Shown in pieces: positions 9,119-17,420 of a stretch of DNA of 64,000 nt. The position numbers were made by a program, and so were the translations under genes. Each line of letters opens with the position of its first letter. Position 1 is the stretch's first letter. The stretch comes from RPQJ01 sp963762315 (lineage in GTDB: Bacteria; Pseudomonadota; Gammaproteobacteria; Steroidobacterales; Steroidobacteraceae). Location: positions 124,001-188,000 of the forward strand of contig CAVXKO010000005.1 of NCBI GenBank assembly GCA_963762315.1, read 5' to 3'. The notes under the pieces were generated by a model that saw only the letters and a program-made list of their open reading frames with translations, did not search any database and was not told where the DNA came from.

Positions 9119-9625
9119 ATGAAGTTCAAACTCGCAACTCTCGCAGCGCTCGCGCTGCTCGCAAGCCCCGCGTGGGCGGCTACGGATGGCTCAGGGTTCT
9201 ATGCGGGCGTCGGCATCGGCGCCAGCGACGTGTCGTCCGGCGGATTCAGCGGCAACGACTTCGCGTTCAAGGTCTTCGGCGGCTACGACTTCATGAGGTA
9301 TTTCGGCGTCGAGGCCGCATACATGGATGGAGGCAGCCCGAGTGACCACGGCTTCAGTGTCGACCTGACCGGGTGGGACCTCGCGGTGCGCGGCATCCTG
9401 CCCATCGGGGATCGGGGCGAAGTATTCGCCAAGGTCGGCTGGGTCTGGTGGGACGCCGATTTCGAAGGTTTCGGCAGCGACAGCGGCGACGACCTGCTGT
9501 ACGGCATCGGCGGCGGCTACCGCTTCACGGATCAGTTCGGCATGCGCGCTGAATGGGAGCGCATGGACATCGAGGACACCGACAGCGCCGACCTTTGGAC
9601 GATCAGCGGCTACTGGAAGTTCTAA
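9119..9625 (+). CDS. Outer-membrane beta-barrel protein, tandem copy 1
   Basis: A 168-residue protein with a clear Sec signal peptide (MKFKLATLAALALLASPAWA). The mature part has alternating aromatic beta strands typical of the eight-stranded OmpA/OmpX-like barrel, including GFYAGVGIGASDV, FGGYDFMRYFGVEAAY and a final YWKF that ends in Phe, as outer-membrane barrels do. There is no OmpA peptidoglycan domain. A strong AGGAGG ribosome site lies seven bases upstream. It is the first of three tandem paralogs. Confidence 0.85.
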   Translation: MKFKLATLAALALLASPAWAATDGSGFYAGVGIGASDVSSGGFSGNDFAFKVFGGYDFMRYFGVEAAYMDGGSPSDHGFSVDLTGWDLAVRGILPIGDRGEVFAKVGWVWWDADFEGFGSDSGDDLLYGIGGGYRFTDQFGMRAEWERMDIEDTDSADLWTISGYWKF

Positions 9626-9640
9626 AGCCCACATCGTGTC

Positions 9641-9690
9641 GCAAATCCGGCGGGAACTCGTCGCAAGGCGGGTTCCCGTCGTTCGTTTGC
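9641..9690 (+). repeat. Hairpin repeat after OMP copy 1
   Basis: The stem CGGCGGGAAC (9648-9657) pairs with GTTCCCGTCG (9672-9681) with one mismatch. Outer GCAAA and TTTGC extend it. A near-identical copy follows the second barrel gene at 10657-10706. No T run follows, so this is not a classic intrinsic terminator, but it may protect or end the transcript. Confidence 0.7.
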
Positions 9691-9887
9691 TGAGGGCGCA
9701 GTTCCAGAAGTGGCGCCTTCATCGCGATTCACGGACCGGGAATCAAGAACGATTCGTTCCCCTAGGCATTGATGCCGATTGCTGCACCGCATCAGCCCAT
9801 GGAAACTGTTGTTGTCCAAAGGGATTTGGGCCGTTTGCGTGACCGTTCCGTCGCGCAGGGTCATTTACCAGCGAAGGAGGTTGTCTC

Positions 9888-10574
9888 ATGAAATTCCGAA
9901 ACCACACACTGGCCATTGGTGCTGCCCTCGCGCTGCTGTCTGGCGCTGCCTCCGCAGCTGAAGGCACTGGCTTCTACGTCGGCGTGGACGCAGGCCAGTC
10001 AAGTTTCGACATGAAGAAGGGCGAAATCGACAGTGGCGTCGCCTTCGCGATCGAAGACGTGCTTGGCTTGGCGATCGTCGATGCGAGTTCCAAGCTGGAT
10101 GACAGCGACACGACCTACAGCCTGTTCGTCGGCTATCGCTTCCTGCCGTATCTCGCGGCCGAAGCATCGTACCTCGACCTCGGGAAAGCGACGTACAAGG
10201 CTTCGGGCACCGTGACCGACGGCGAGAGCCTCATCGACGCCAACGTCAATCTGGACTGGGATAGCAAGGGCCCGACTCTGTCGGTGCTGGGTATCCTGCC
10301 GTTTGCGGACGTCTGGGACGTATATGCGCGCCTCGGCGTGTTCTTCGCGGACACCAAGGCCAACATCAAGCTGTCCGCCCTCGGCGATTCCGGGGCGGTT
10401 GACACCTCGAAGAATACGACGGAGTTCCTGTGGGGCATCGGTGGCGGCTACACGTTCCTGGACAACTGGACCGTGCGGCTCGAGTACCAGATGATCCCGA
10501 ATCTGGGCGACAAGAACGAAACCGGCGAGTTCGACGCGGATCGAATCACGCTCGGCGTGCTCTATCGGTTCTGA
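9888..10574 (+). CDS. Outer-membrane beta-barrel protein, tandem copy 2
   Basis: A 228-residue paralog with a signal peptide (cleavage after SGAASA) and barrel strands such as GFYVGVDAGQSSFD, YSLFVGYRFLPYLAAEASYLD and GIGGGYTFLDNWTVRLEYQ, ending in RITLGVLYRF. It is about 60 residues longer than copy 1, mainly through larger loops between the early strands. An AGGAGG site seven bases before ATG matches copy 1. Function unknown; the fold suggests a small surface-exposed barrel rather than a large porin. Confidence 0.85.
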   Translation: MKFRNHTLAIGAALALLSGAASAAEGTGFYVGVDAGQSSFDMKKGEIDSGVAFAIEDVLGLAIVDASSKLDDSDTTYSLFVGYRFLPYLAAEASYLDLGKATYKASGTVTDGESLIDANVNLDWDSKGPTLSVLGILPFADVWDVYARLGVFFADTKANIKLSALGDSGAVDTSKNTTEFLWGIGGGYTFLDNWTVRLEYQMIPNLGDKNETGEFDADRITLGVLYRF

Positions 10575-10656
10575 GCGCACGGACAGCACGGACGCCGGCC
10601 GTCTCGTTTTCAAACGTTCGACGCCCGCGGGAAGTCCTGAAAGCGGCTATTTCGTC

Positions 10657-10706
10657 GCAAATCCGGCGGGAACTCGTCGCAAGACGGGTTCCCGCCGTTC
10701 GTTTGC
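10657..10706 (+). repeat. Hairpin repeat after OMP copy 2
   Basis: A second copy of the hairpin at 9641-9690. Here the stem CGGCGGGAAC (10664-10673) and GTTCCCGCCG (10688-10697) is perfect, and GCAAA/TTTGC lie outside. Conserved flanks on both sides show that each duplicated unit was gene plus 3' hairpin. Confidence 0.7.
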
Positions 10707-10759
10707 AGCAGGCACACCTCTAGAATTCGCGCCTTCATCCCCGGTGGAAGGAAATCACG

Positions 10760-11317
10760 ATGTTCCGCAAGTCACTGCTCGCTTCAGCCACGCTCGCCGC
10801 CGCGTCCCTCGCCCTGCCGGCGCATGCGGCCGACAACGGCATCTATCTCGGCGCCAGCGTCGGGCAGTCCGGCGTGCATTTCGACGAACGCATCGAAGGG
10901 CAGAACCTCAGCTACGACGCCGATGCCACCGGTTTCAAGGTCATCGGCGGCTGGCGCGTCCTCAACTGGCTCGCAGTCGAGGGTAACTACATCGACTTCG
11001 GTTCCGGCAGCGACAAGGTCGCCGGCGAGAAATTCGAAACGAGCCTGGACGGGATCTCGGTGTCCGCGCTGGGACTCTGGGCGATCGGCCCGGTGGACCT
11101 GTATGCCCGGGCGGGCGCGATCAACTGGAATGCCGACGTGAAGAGTTCGTCGTTCGGAGTGAAGGCCAGCGACGACGGCACGGACCTCACCTACGGCGTC
11201 GGCGCCCAGTTCCGGGTCTGGAGCCTCAGCCTCCGGGCCGAGTACGAGCGCTTCGAGGTCTCGAACATCGACACCGTGGACCTGGCGACGCTCGGCGTCA
11301 CCTGGACCTTCCTTTAA
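10760..11317 (+). CDS. Outer-membrane beta-barrel protein, tandem copy 3
   Basis: A 185-residue protein with a signal peptide ending ALPAHA, then NGIYLGASVGQSGVHFDE, VIGGWRVLNWLAVEGNYIDFG and a terminal TLGVTWTFL. It has the same barrel type as the two upstream genes but is more diverged, and its ribosome site (GGAAGGAAA) differs from theirs. The typical FxVEGxYxDxG strand is shared. Function unknown. Confidence 0.83.
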   Translation: MFRKSLLASATLAAASLALPAHAADNGIYLGASVGQSGVHFDERIEGQNLSYDADATGFKVIGGWRVLNWLAVEGNYIDFGSGSDKVAGEKFETSLDGISVSALGLWAIGPVDLYARAGAINWNADVKSSSFGVKASDDGTDLTYGVGAQFRVWSLSLRAEYERFEVSNIDTVDLATLGVTWTFL

Positions 11318-11390
11318 GCCTCGTCCCGAAGAATCGTAACTATTTGTAAGAGAAGGATTTTCACGGCATCCGGGCAGCGCAGGGTGAATC

Positions 11391-11441
11391 TGGAAAAGGC
11401 CGCGGAACTTTCCGCAGGCCCCTCCCTCTAAATTTCCAGAG
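11391..11441. other. Hairpin in the OMP3-engB convergent gap
   Basis: CTGGAAA and TTTCCAG enclose a second inverted repeat, GGCCGCGGA with TCCGCAGGCC. It lies between the ends of two convergent genes and could end transcripts in either direction, although no T run is seen. The remainder of 11318-11510 shows nothing else. Confidence 0.4.
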
Positions 11442-11510
11442 CGTCCCTGACGCTTGACGCCGGCCTACCTCCCTGGGCCCGCGTCCGCCCGGTCATCCCC
11501 CAATACCGGG

Positions 11511-12155
11511 TCAACTTGCCCCGGTTGGATCTTCGGGTCCAACCGGGGCTTCTTTTTGTACCGGCCGGCCGTCCAGCAGGCGCTCGATCGCGCTGCGCGC
11601 CGCGATCAGGCCCTCCCCTGAATGCGCCGAGAACAGCTGCGCCGTCACCCCCGGCAGCTTCGCGACATCCCGTCGCACGCCGGCCAGGGCCTTCGCACCG
11701 GCACCCCGGCCCAGCTTGTCCGCCTTGGTCAGCAGGATGTGCACGGGTATCTTGCGGCCGAGCGACAGCTCGAGCATGCCCTCGTCGTGCTGCGTGAGCG
11801 GGTGGCGCACGTCCATGACGACGATCGAGCCCTTGAGCGTCTGGCGCTTCGCGAAATAGGCCTCGAGCAGCGCTCCCCAATGCTCACGCATGCTGCCCGA
11901 GACCTTGGCGTAGCCGTAGCCGGGCAGGTCCACGAGCCGCCGGCCAGGCTCGAGCTCGAAGAAATTAATCAGTCGCGTGGCGCCCGGCGCCTTGCTGGTG
12001 CGCGCCAGCCCCTTGCGCCCCGTGATCGCGTTGATGGCGCTCGACTTGCCGGCGTTGGACCGGCCGGCAATGGCCACCTCGACGCCGGTGTCGGGAGGCA
12101 ATTGCGCAACGGCATTGGCGCTGGTGATGAACTGGACTTTGGGGTACGCGGACAT
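11511..12155 (-). CDS. engB: Ribosome-biogenesis GTPase EngB/YsxC
   Basis: A 214-residue TRAFAC-class GTPase. The P-loop GRSNAGKSS is at residues 31-39, and the switch region contains KAPGATRLINFFEL. The G3 motif is DLPGYGYAK, G4 is TKADKL, and the G5 region is SAHSGEG. EngB acts late in 50S ribosomal subunit assembly. It diverges from cytochrome c4, the same layout as in Pseudomonas. Its last 11 codons or so lie inside a strong hairpin (see 11520-11557). Confidence 0.95.
   Translation of the reverse strand: MSAYPKVQFITSANAVAQLPPDTGVEVAIAGRSNAGKSSAINAITGRKGLARTSKAPGATRLINFFELEPGRRLVDLPGYGYAKVSGSMREHWGALLEAYFAKRQTLKGSIVVMDVRHPLTQHDEGMLELSLGRKIPVHILLTKADKLGRGAGAKALAGVRRDVAKLPGVTAQLFSAHSGEGLIAARSAIERLLDGRPVQKEAPVGPEDPTGAS
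11520..11557 (+). terminator. Intrinsic terminator (plus strand) inside the engB 3' end
   Basis: CCCCGGTTGGA and TCCAACCGGGG form a perfect 11-base stem with a CTTCGGG-type loop, followed on the plus strand by CTTCTTTTT. It is oriented to stop plus-strand transcription coming from the barrel genes, yet it is also translated in the engB frame as the PVGPEDPTGAS tail. Confidence 0.75.
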
Positions 12156-12282
12156 GTCGGCACGTGCGGGGTGGCCCGGTCATGCGCCGGAATGGCTTAG
12201 TGTACAATTTACGGCTCGTCCGACCGTCCCTGTCACGAAGAAGCCGGTCGTGCGGAACGCCCTTTTTTTCGGAGTGGGTTAC

Positions 12283-12897
12283 ATGACCGTGAAGTTCGTC
12301 GCCACCCTGTCGCTGGTGGCTGTGCTCGGCTGGAGCGGCTCGGTCCTTGCCGCGGGTTCGAAGGAAGCCGGCCAGGCCAAGGCCGCCACGTGCTCCGCCT
12401 GCCACGGCATGGACGGCAACAGCGTCAATCCGGAGTGGCCCAACCTCGCCGGCCAGCACGCTTCCTACATCACCAAGCAGGTCAGGAACTTCAAGGCCGG
12501 CGAGCGGGCAAACCCGCTGATGTCCCCGATGGCGATGATGCTGGCGGACCAGGACATCGACGACCTCGCGGCCTACTTCTCCTCGCAGACCCTGCGTCCA
12601 ACCGGCGAGACGGAGCCGTCGAAGCTGAAGCTCGGCCAGCGCGTCTATCGCGCCGGCAACGTCGCCGCCAAGGTGCCGGCCTGCGCTTCGTGCCACGGCC
12701 CCACGGGCGCCGGCATCCCGACGGCGGTGTATCCGCACATCGGCGGCCAGCACGCCACCTACGTGGCCACCCAGCTTCGCAACTACAAGTCGGGCACCCG
12801 CAACAACGACCCGAACGCCATGATGCGCACCATTGCGGCCGGGCTGTCCGAGGACGAGATCGACGCCGTCGCGTCCTACATCCAGGGACTTCGTTGA
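12283..12897 (+). CDS. Cytochrome c4 (diheme)
   Basis: A 204-residue periplasmic protein with a signal peptide (cleavage after SVLA) and two class I cytochrome c domains, each with a CxxCH heme site: CSACH at residues 37-41 and CASCH at 134-138. Distal methionines are plausible in NPLMSPMAMM and NDPNAMM. Cytochrome c4 carries electrons to terminal oxidases such as the cbb3 type. I chose the ATG at 12283; upstream in-frame GTG codons exist, but the signal peptide starts naturally here. A TACAAT -10-like sequence is at 12203-12208. dsbA follows after 31 bases. Confidence 0.92.
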   Translation: MTVKFVATLSLVAVLGWSGSVLAAGSKEAGQAKAATCSACHGMDGNSVNPEWPNLAGQHASYITKQVRNFKAGERANPLMSPMAMMLADQDIDDLAAYFSSQTLRPTGETEPSKLKLGQRVYRAGNVAAKVPACASCHGPTGAGIPTAVYPHIGGQHATYVATQLRNYKSGTRNNDPNAMMRTIAAGLSEDEIDAVASYIQGLR

Positions 12898-12928
12898 ACC
12901 TCGGCCGTTGGTCCGGGTCTAGGGCTTC

Positions 12929-13582
12929 ATGATGAACATCAACAAGACCGTTCGCGCGGGCCTTGCGGCCGCCGCCGTGTTCCTGATTTCGGCGCTCCCG
13001 GCCCAGGCGGCCGTGACGCTGAAAGAAGGCGGCAACTACAAGCTCATCCAGCCGGCCGTGCCGCCCAGCTCGCCGCCGGGCAAGGTCGAGGTCGTCGAGG
13101 TGTTCTGGTACGCCTGCGGCCACTGCTACCTGCTCGAGCCGAAGCTCGAGACCTGGGCGCGCACCGGCAAGGCTCCGTACGTCGACTTCGTGCGCCAGCC
13201 GGCCACCTGGAACGAGGTGCTCAAGACGCACGCGCGCGTGTTCTACACGGCCGAGCTGCTCGGCAAGCTGCCGCAGCTGCACGCAGAAATCTTCCGCGAG
13301 ATCAACCTCAAGGGTAACCGTCTCGACAACCCGGAATCGATCGAGGCGTTCTTCGTCGCGCACGGCGTGCCGAAGGCGGATTTCCAGAAGGCGTTCTCGT
13401 CGTTCGCCGTCGAGTCGAAGCTGCGTCGCGCCGACGACCTCAACCGCCGCTACCGCATCACGGGCACGCCGGCGGTCATCGTGAACGGCAAGTACATGAC
13501 CGATGTGGGCATGGCCGGCTCCGAGGAAAATCTCTTCGAAGTCGTCAACGCCCTGGCCGCCAAGGAAAAGCCGAAGGGCTGA
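12929..13582 (+). CDS. dsbA: Thiol:disulfide interchange protein DsbA
   Basis: A 217-residue periplasmic oxidoreductase with a signal peptide (cleavage near AQA) and a thioredoxin fold interrupted by a helical insertion. The active site CGHC is at residues 63-66 in FWYACGHCYLLEP, and the cis-proline loop is GTPAVIVNGKY. It introduces disulfides into exported proteins. Two consecutive ATG codons open the gene. It is next to cytochrome c4, as in many gammaproteobacteria. A terminator follows. Confidence 0.95.
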   Translation: MMNINKTVRAGLAAAAVFLISALPAQAAVTLKEGGNYKLIQPAVPPSSPPGKVEVVEVFWYACGHCYLLEPKLETWARTGKAPYVDFVRQPATWNEVLKTHARVFYTAELLGKLPQLHAEIFREINLKGNRLDNPESIEAFFVAHGVPKADFQKAFSSFAVESKLRRADDLNRRYRITGTPAVIVNGKYMTDVGMAGSEENLFEVVNALAAKEKPKG

Positions 13583-13609
13583 TCCCGGAGTTCGCTCGCC
13601 CTCCCGAAC

Positions 13610-13634
13610 AGCCCCGCCTCGCGCGGGGCTTTTG
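13610..13634 (+). terminator. Intrinsic terminator after dsbA
   Basis: AGCCCCGC and GCGGGGCT form an eight-base stem around a five-base loop, followed by TTTGCTTTC, 28 bases past the dsbA stop. Confidence 0.8.
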
Positions 13635-13705
13635 CTTTCGGCAAGTTCCTGCGCGGCCCCGGCGGGTCTGTGCTAAAACGTCGCGCAACTTTCCGGGCGG
13701 TTCGC

Positions 13706-14680
13706 ATGCTTCGTCTCCTCATTCCCACCGGCAGCGGATACACGTGGGTCGAGCACAGCCCGCCTGCGCCGTTCCCGGACGAATTCCTCTGGGCAGACCT
13801 GTTCGAGCCCTCGCCCGACGAGGAAAAAGCCGTCGAAGCGCTCCTCACCGTCGACGTGCCCACGCGCGACGAGATGAAGGAGATCGAGACCTCGAACCGC
13901 CTCTACGAGGAGAACGGCGCCGTCTACATGACCGCGACCGTGGGCAGCAAGCTCGATTCGGACACGCCCGAAAGCAGCGCGATCACGTTCATCCTCGCAA
14001 ACGGCCGCCTGATCACCAACCGCTACGTCGACCCGACGCCCGTGCGCCGCTTCATGCAGTACGTCGAGCGCTCGCCGGCGGCCTGCACGTCGCATGCCAC
14101 CCTGCTCGCGGGCCTGCTCGAGGGTTTCGTCGAGCGGATCGCCGACCTGCTCGAGCGCGTCCAGACGGAACTCGACTCCGTCTCGCACACGATCTTTCCC
14201 CGAGGTACGGCCGCGTACCCGAGCAGCGGCGACCTGCACGCGATGATCCAGAAGATCGGCTCGAACGGCGACCTCGTCTCGAAGGCGCGCGAAAGCCTCG
14301 TCAGCTTCCAGCGCCTGCTGATGTACGTGCAGCAGAGCAACAACGTCACGCTCTCGCAGGACCAGCGCAACCGCTTCAAGTCGACGCTGCGCGACGTGCA
14401 GTCGCTCTCGGACCACGCCACGTTCCTCGGCAGCAAGATCCAGTTCCTGCTCGACGCGGTGCTCGGGCTCATCAACCTCGAGCAGAACAACATCATCAAG
14501 ATCTTCTCGGTCGCGTCCGTGATGTTCCTGCCGCCGACGCTGGTCGCGAGCATGTACGGCATGAACTTCGTGCACATGCCGGAGCTCGACAAGCCCTGGG
14601 GCTACCCCATGGCCATCGGGCTGATGGTCCTGTCGGCGCTGATCCCGTACATCTATTTCCGGCGCAAGGGCTGGTTGTAG
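13706..14680 (+). CDS. corA: CorA-family magnesium/cobalt transporter
   Basis: A 324-residue channel protein with a long cytoplasmic alpha/beta and helical funnel and two C-terminal membrane helices. The first ends in the signature YGMNF (SMYGMNFVHMPEL), and the second (AIGLMVLSALIPYIYF) is followed by the basic tail RRKGWL. CorA proteins form pentamers that admit Mg2+ or other divalent ions. ATG at 13706 (MLRLLIPTGSG) is preferred over the upstream in-frame start, because the family normally begins at this point. The gene stands alone between terminator-separated neighbours. Confidence 0.92.
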   Translation: MLRLLIPTGSGYTWVEHSPPAPFPDEFLWADLFEPSPDEEKAVEALLTVDVPTRDEMKEIETSNRLYEENGAVYMTATVGSKLDSDTPESSAITFILANGRLITNRYVDPTPVRRFMQYVERSPAACTSHATLLAGLLEGFVERIADLLERVQTELDSVSHTIFPRGTAAYPSSGDLHAMIQKIGSNGDLVSKARESLVSFQRLLMYVQQSNNVTLSQDQRNRFKSTLRDVQSLSDHATFLGSKIQFLLDAVLGLINLEQNNIIKIFSVASVMFLPPTLVASMYGMNFVHMPELDKPWGYPMAIGLMVLSALIPYIYFRRKGWL

Positions 14681-14708
14681 AGCGCGCGTCCGCGCCCCGC
14701 CCGACAGG

Positions 14709-15326
14709 ATGACTCCCGCCGTCTTCGTCACGCTCGCCACCACCGTGGCGGTGGTCGCCGTTACGCCGGGGCCGGCGGTCACCACGATCGTCGCCCGCGC
14801 CATCACCGACGGCGCGCGCCCGGCCCTCGCCATCAGCGCGGGCGTTCTCACCGGCGATCTCATCTTCCTCACGCTCGCCGTGGCGGGCATGACGACCGCG
14901 GCCAGGTCGATGAGCGGGCTGTTCACGGCGCTGCAGTACGCCGGCGTGGCCTACCTTTGCTGGCAGGGGATTTCACTGTGGCGCGCGAACCCGCGCGTGG
15001 CCCTGCAGGAACGCACGGGGCACGAGGCGCATTTCTGGCCGAACTACGGCGCGGGTCTCCTGCTGATGTTCGGCCACGTGCAGGCCATGCTGTTCTACGC
15101 GGCGTTGCTGCCCGGCTTCGTCGACCTCGCCGCACTCACGCTGCGGGACTTCGCCCTGATCGCGTTGATGCTGGTCGTGATCCTCGGCGGCGTGAATGCA
15201 GCCTACGCGATGGCTGCGGCCCGTGCGCGCGGTTTCTTCGCCAATGAGCGGGCGCAGCGCGCCATCCACCGGATCGCCGCCGGCCTGATGTTCCTCGCCG
15301 CCGCCCTGGTGGCGACCAGGGTGTAG
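14709..15326 (+). CDS. LysE/RhtB-family amino-acid exporter
   Basis: A 205-residue inner-membrane protein with six predicted helices. The N-terminal stretch VAVTPGPAVTTIVARAITDG is the family signature (TPGPN-like), and helix 3 has LQYAGVAYLCWQGISLWR. LysE/RhtB proteins export amino acids such as homoserine, threonine or lysine. The substrate cannot be told. The gene is 28 bases after corA and nine bases before the NYN gene. Confidence 0.85.
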   Translation: MTPAVFVTLATTVAVVAVTPGPAVTTIVARAITDGARPALAISAGVLTGDLIFLTLAVAGMTTAARSMSGLFTALQYAGVAYLCWQGISLWRANPRVALQERTGHEAHFWPNYGAGLLLMFGHVQAMLFYAALLPGFVDLAALTLRDFALIALMLVVILGGVNAAYAMAAARARGFFANERAQRAIHRIAAGLMFLAAALVATRV

Positions 15327-15335
15327 GATATCGAC

Positions 15336-16235
15336 ATGGCAAAACCCACCATCACCAACATGGCCGTGTTCTGTGATTTCGAGAACGTGGCCCTCGGCGT
15401 GCGCGACGCGCGCTATGCGAAGTTCGACATCGGCAAGGTGCTCGAGAAGCTGCTGCTGAAGGGCAGCATCGTCGTCAAGAAGGCCTACTGCGACTGGGAC
15501 CGGTACAAGGAATTCAAGGCGCCGATGCACGAGGCGTCGTTCGAGCTGATCGAGATCCCGCACGTGCGCATGTCGGGCAAGAACTCCGCCGACATCCGCA
15601 TGGTGGTCGACGCGCTCGACCTCTGCTACACGAAGTCGCACGTCGACACGTTCGTGATCGTCAGCGGCGACTCGGATTTCTCGCCGCTCGTGAGCAAGCT
15701 GCGCGAGAACAACAAGATCGTGATCGGCGTGGGCGTGAAGAGCTCGACGTCGGACCTTCTCATCGCCAACTGCGACGAGTTCATCTACTACGACGACCTC
15801 GTGCGCAAGGAAGAGCAGCGCAGCGGTCGGCGCAAGGCTCCCGCGAAACAGGGCGCTTCGGCGAGATCGCAGGCGGCGGCTGCCGCGCCTGCGCAGAGTC
15901 CGCCGCCCGCGGAATCGCAGTCGGCGGCCGATTCCCCGCCAGCGCCTCCAGCCTCCCGCGCGGCCCAGAAGTCGGACGACGAGAAAAAGCAGGAAGCGTT
16001 CGATCACGTGCTCGCCACGATCGAAGCGCTGGCCGAGGAGCGCGAGCCGGACGAGAAGATCTGGGGCTCGATGATCAAGCAGGCGCTGAAGCGCCAGCGG
16101 CCGGGCTTCAACGAGAGCTACCACGGCTTCAAGAGCTTCAACCAGCTGCTCGAGGAAGCGCAGGCGCGCAAGCTGATCGAACTCGAGAAAGACGAGAAAT
16201 CCGGCGGCTACGTCGTCAAGGCCGTCGGCGGCTGA
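15336..16235 (+). CDS. NYN-domain nuclease with C-terminal OST-HTH/LOTUS domain
   Basis: A 299-residue protein. The N-terminal part is a LabA/DUF88-type NYN (PIN-like) domain with acidic residues in VFCDFENVALG, NSADIRMVVDALDLC and FVIVSGDSDFSPLV, which would bind metal for RNA cleavage. A linker rich in Ala, Pro and Ser (roughly residues 165-210) leads to a winged-helix OST-HTH (LOTUS) domain, IWGSMIKQALKRQRPGFNE through GGYVVKAVG. The OST-HTH domain binds RNA in eukaryotic homologs. The bacterial role is probably RNA processing or decay, but it is not established. A repeat cluster follows. Confidence 0.88.
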   Translation: MAKPTITNMAVFCDFENVALGVRDARYAKFDIGKVLEKLLLKGSIVVKKAYCDWDRYKEFKAPMHEASFELIEIPHVRMSGKNSADIRMVVDALDLCYTKSHVDTFVIVSGDSDFSPLVSKLRENNKIVIGVGVKSSTSDLLIANCDEFIYYDDLVRKEEQRSGRRKAPAKQGASARSQAAAAAPAQSPPPAESQSAADSPPAPPASRAAQKSDDEKKQEAFDHVLATIEALAEEREPDEKIWGSMIKQALKRQRPGFNESYHGFKSFNQLLEEAQARKLIELEKDEKSGGYVVKAVGG

Positions 16236-16242
16236 GGCCCTT

Positions 16243-16413
16243 TACCTCTCCCGCTTGCGGGAGAGGTCGGCGCAGCCGCGTGAGGGCCTCTTACCTCTCC
16301 CGCTTGCGGGAGAGGTCGGCGCAGCCGGGTGAGGGTTCCGAAAGCCCTCACCCCTCGCGTCGACGCTACCGCATCGCCGCTCGCGCCCTCTCCCGCTTTC
16401 TGCGGGAGAGGGC
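16243..16413. repeat. Palindromic repeat cluster
   Basis: Two direct copies of CCTCTCCCGCTTGCGGGAGAGG with GTGAGGG tails (16251-16333) face an inverted unit, CCCTCACCC (16345-16353) and CCCTCTCCCGC...GCGGGAGAGGG (16387-16413). It separates two convergent genes. Confidence 0.9.
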
Positions 16414-16423
16414 ATCGCCCACG

Positions 16424-16771
16424 CTAGCGCGGCTTGATCTCGACCGCGATCACGCGTAATTCCGACTCGCCGATGTTGTGCAGCGAGTGCGGCACCAGCG
16501 GTCCCGTCCAGACGGCCTCGCCCGGTGACATCCTGCGCGGCAACGTCCGCGAGTCGAGCAGCACGTTTCCCTCTGGGTCGTAGCGCACGAAGTCGCTAGT
16601 GCTGATCACGTAGAGCACGCCGGGCCACTCGTGGGCATGAACGGGCGTGCGTGCGCCCGGTGCCACGCGGGCATCGAGCACACGCACGTGCTCGTTCTCG
16701 AGCAGCAGCTCGTGCTCCGCGGCGGCGACGGCGCGCGCATCGAGCGGATGGGTCGCAGCGATGTCCGTCAT
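16424..16771 (-). CDS. Small cupin-domain protein
   Basis: A 115-residue single-domain cupin. The first metal motif appears as PVHAHEWPGVLYVIST and the second as LVPHSLHNIGESELRVIAVEI. It resembles the cupins used as small-molecule binding or minor isomerase proteins. ATG at 16771 is used; a GTG three codons earlier is possible. It is followed upstream by a SnoaL-like gene 34 bases away in the same direction. The function is unknown. Confidence 0.8.
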   Translation of the reverse strand: MTDIAATHPLDARAVAAAEHELLLENEHVRVLDARVAPGARTPVHAHEWPGVLYVISTSDFVRYDPEGNVLLDSRTLPRRMSPGEAVWTGPLVPHSLHNIGESELRVIAVEIKPR

Positions 16772-16805
16772 GGCGCGCACTCCGCTTTGATCATCTGCAG
16801 CCGCC

Positions 16806-17276
16806 TCACAAGCCGAGATCCGACAGTCCGGGATGATCGTCGGGCCGCCGTCCGAGCGGCCACCGGTACTTGCGCTCGCTCTCGACGATCGGCAGGTCGT
16901 TGATGCTGGCGATGCGCCGACGCATGAAGCCGGACTCGTCGAACTCCCTGTTCTCGTTGCCGTACGAGCGGTACCACTGGCCGGAATCGTCGTGCCATTC
17001 GTAGGCGAACCGCACCGCGATGCGATTGCCGTGAAACGCCCACAGCTCCTTGACGAGCCGATAGTCGAGTTCGCGAGCCCACTTGCGCTTCAGGAATTCG
17101 ACGATGGCCGCGCGACCCGACAGGAACTCGGCGCGATTGCGCCAGGTGCTGTCCGGCGAGTAGGCGAGCGAGACCCTTTCGGGATCGCGCGCATTCCACG
17201 CGTCCTCCGCGAGGCGGACCTTTTTCGCCGCGGATTCGGCGTCGAACGGCGGCAGGGGCGGCCTGGGGTTTTCCAT
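16806..17276 (-). CDS. DUF1348 / SnoaL-like (NTF2-fold) protein
   Basis: A 156-residue protein of the nuclear-transport-factor-2-like fold, DUF1348 subgroup. The family pattern is clear in VRLAEDAWNARDPERVSLAYS, STWRNRAEFLSGRAAIVEFL and VRFAYEWHDDSGQWYRSYGNE. The cone-shaped fold holds small molecules in other members. No catalytic residues can be named. It is divergent from the desaturase gene with 144 bases between them. Confidence 0.88.
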   Translation of the reverse strand: MENPRPPLPPFDAESAAKKVRLAEDAWNARDPERVSLAYSPDSTWRNRAEFLSGRAAIVEFLKRKWARELDYRLVKELWAFHGNRIAVRFAYEWHDDSGQWYRSYGNENREFDESGFMRRRIASINDLPIVESERKYRWPLGRRPDDHPGLSDLGL

Positions 17277-17420
17277 CGAGGGCTCCTGTTGCGGCCGGTC
17301 CATCCTACTGCCGGATCCGCGACGCAGGGCGATCCCACGGCCCGGTCCGGGATGCTGCAATGCACATCGACGGGTGGCAGGACGCCCCGAGGTGGACGGG
17401 GCCACCGCACAAGGCCCATC

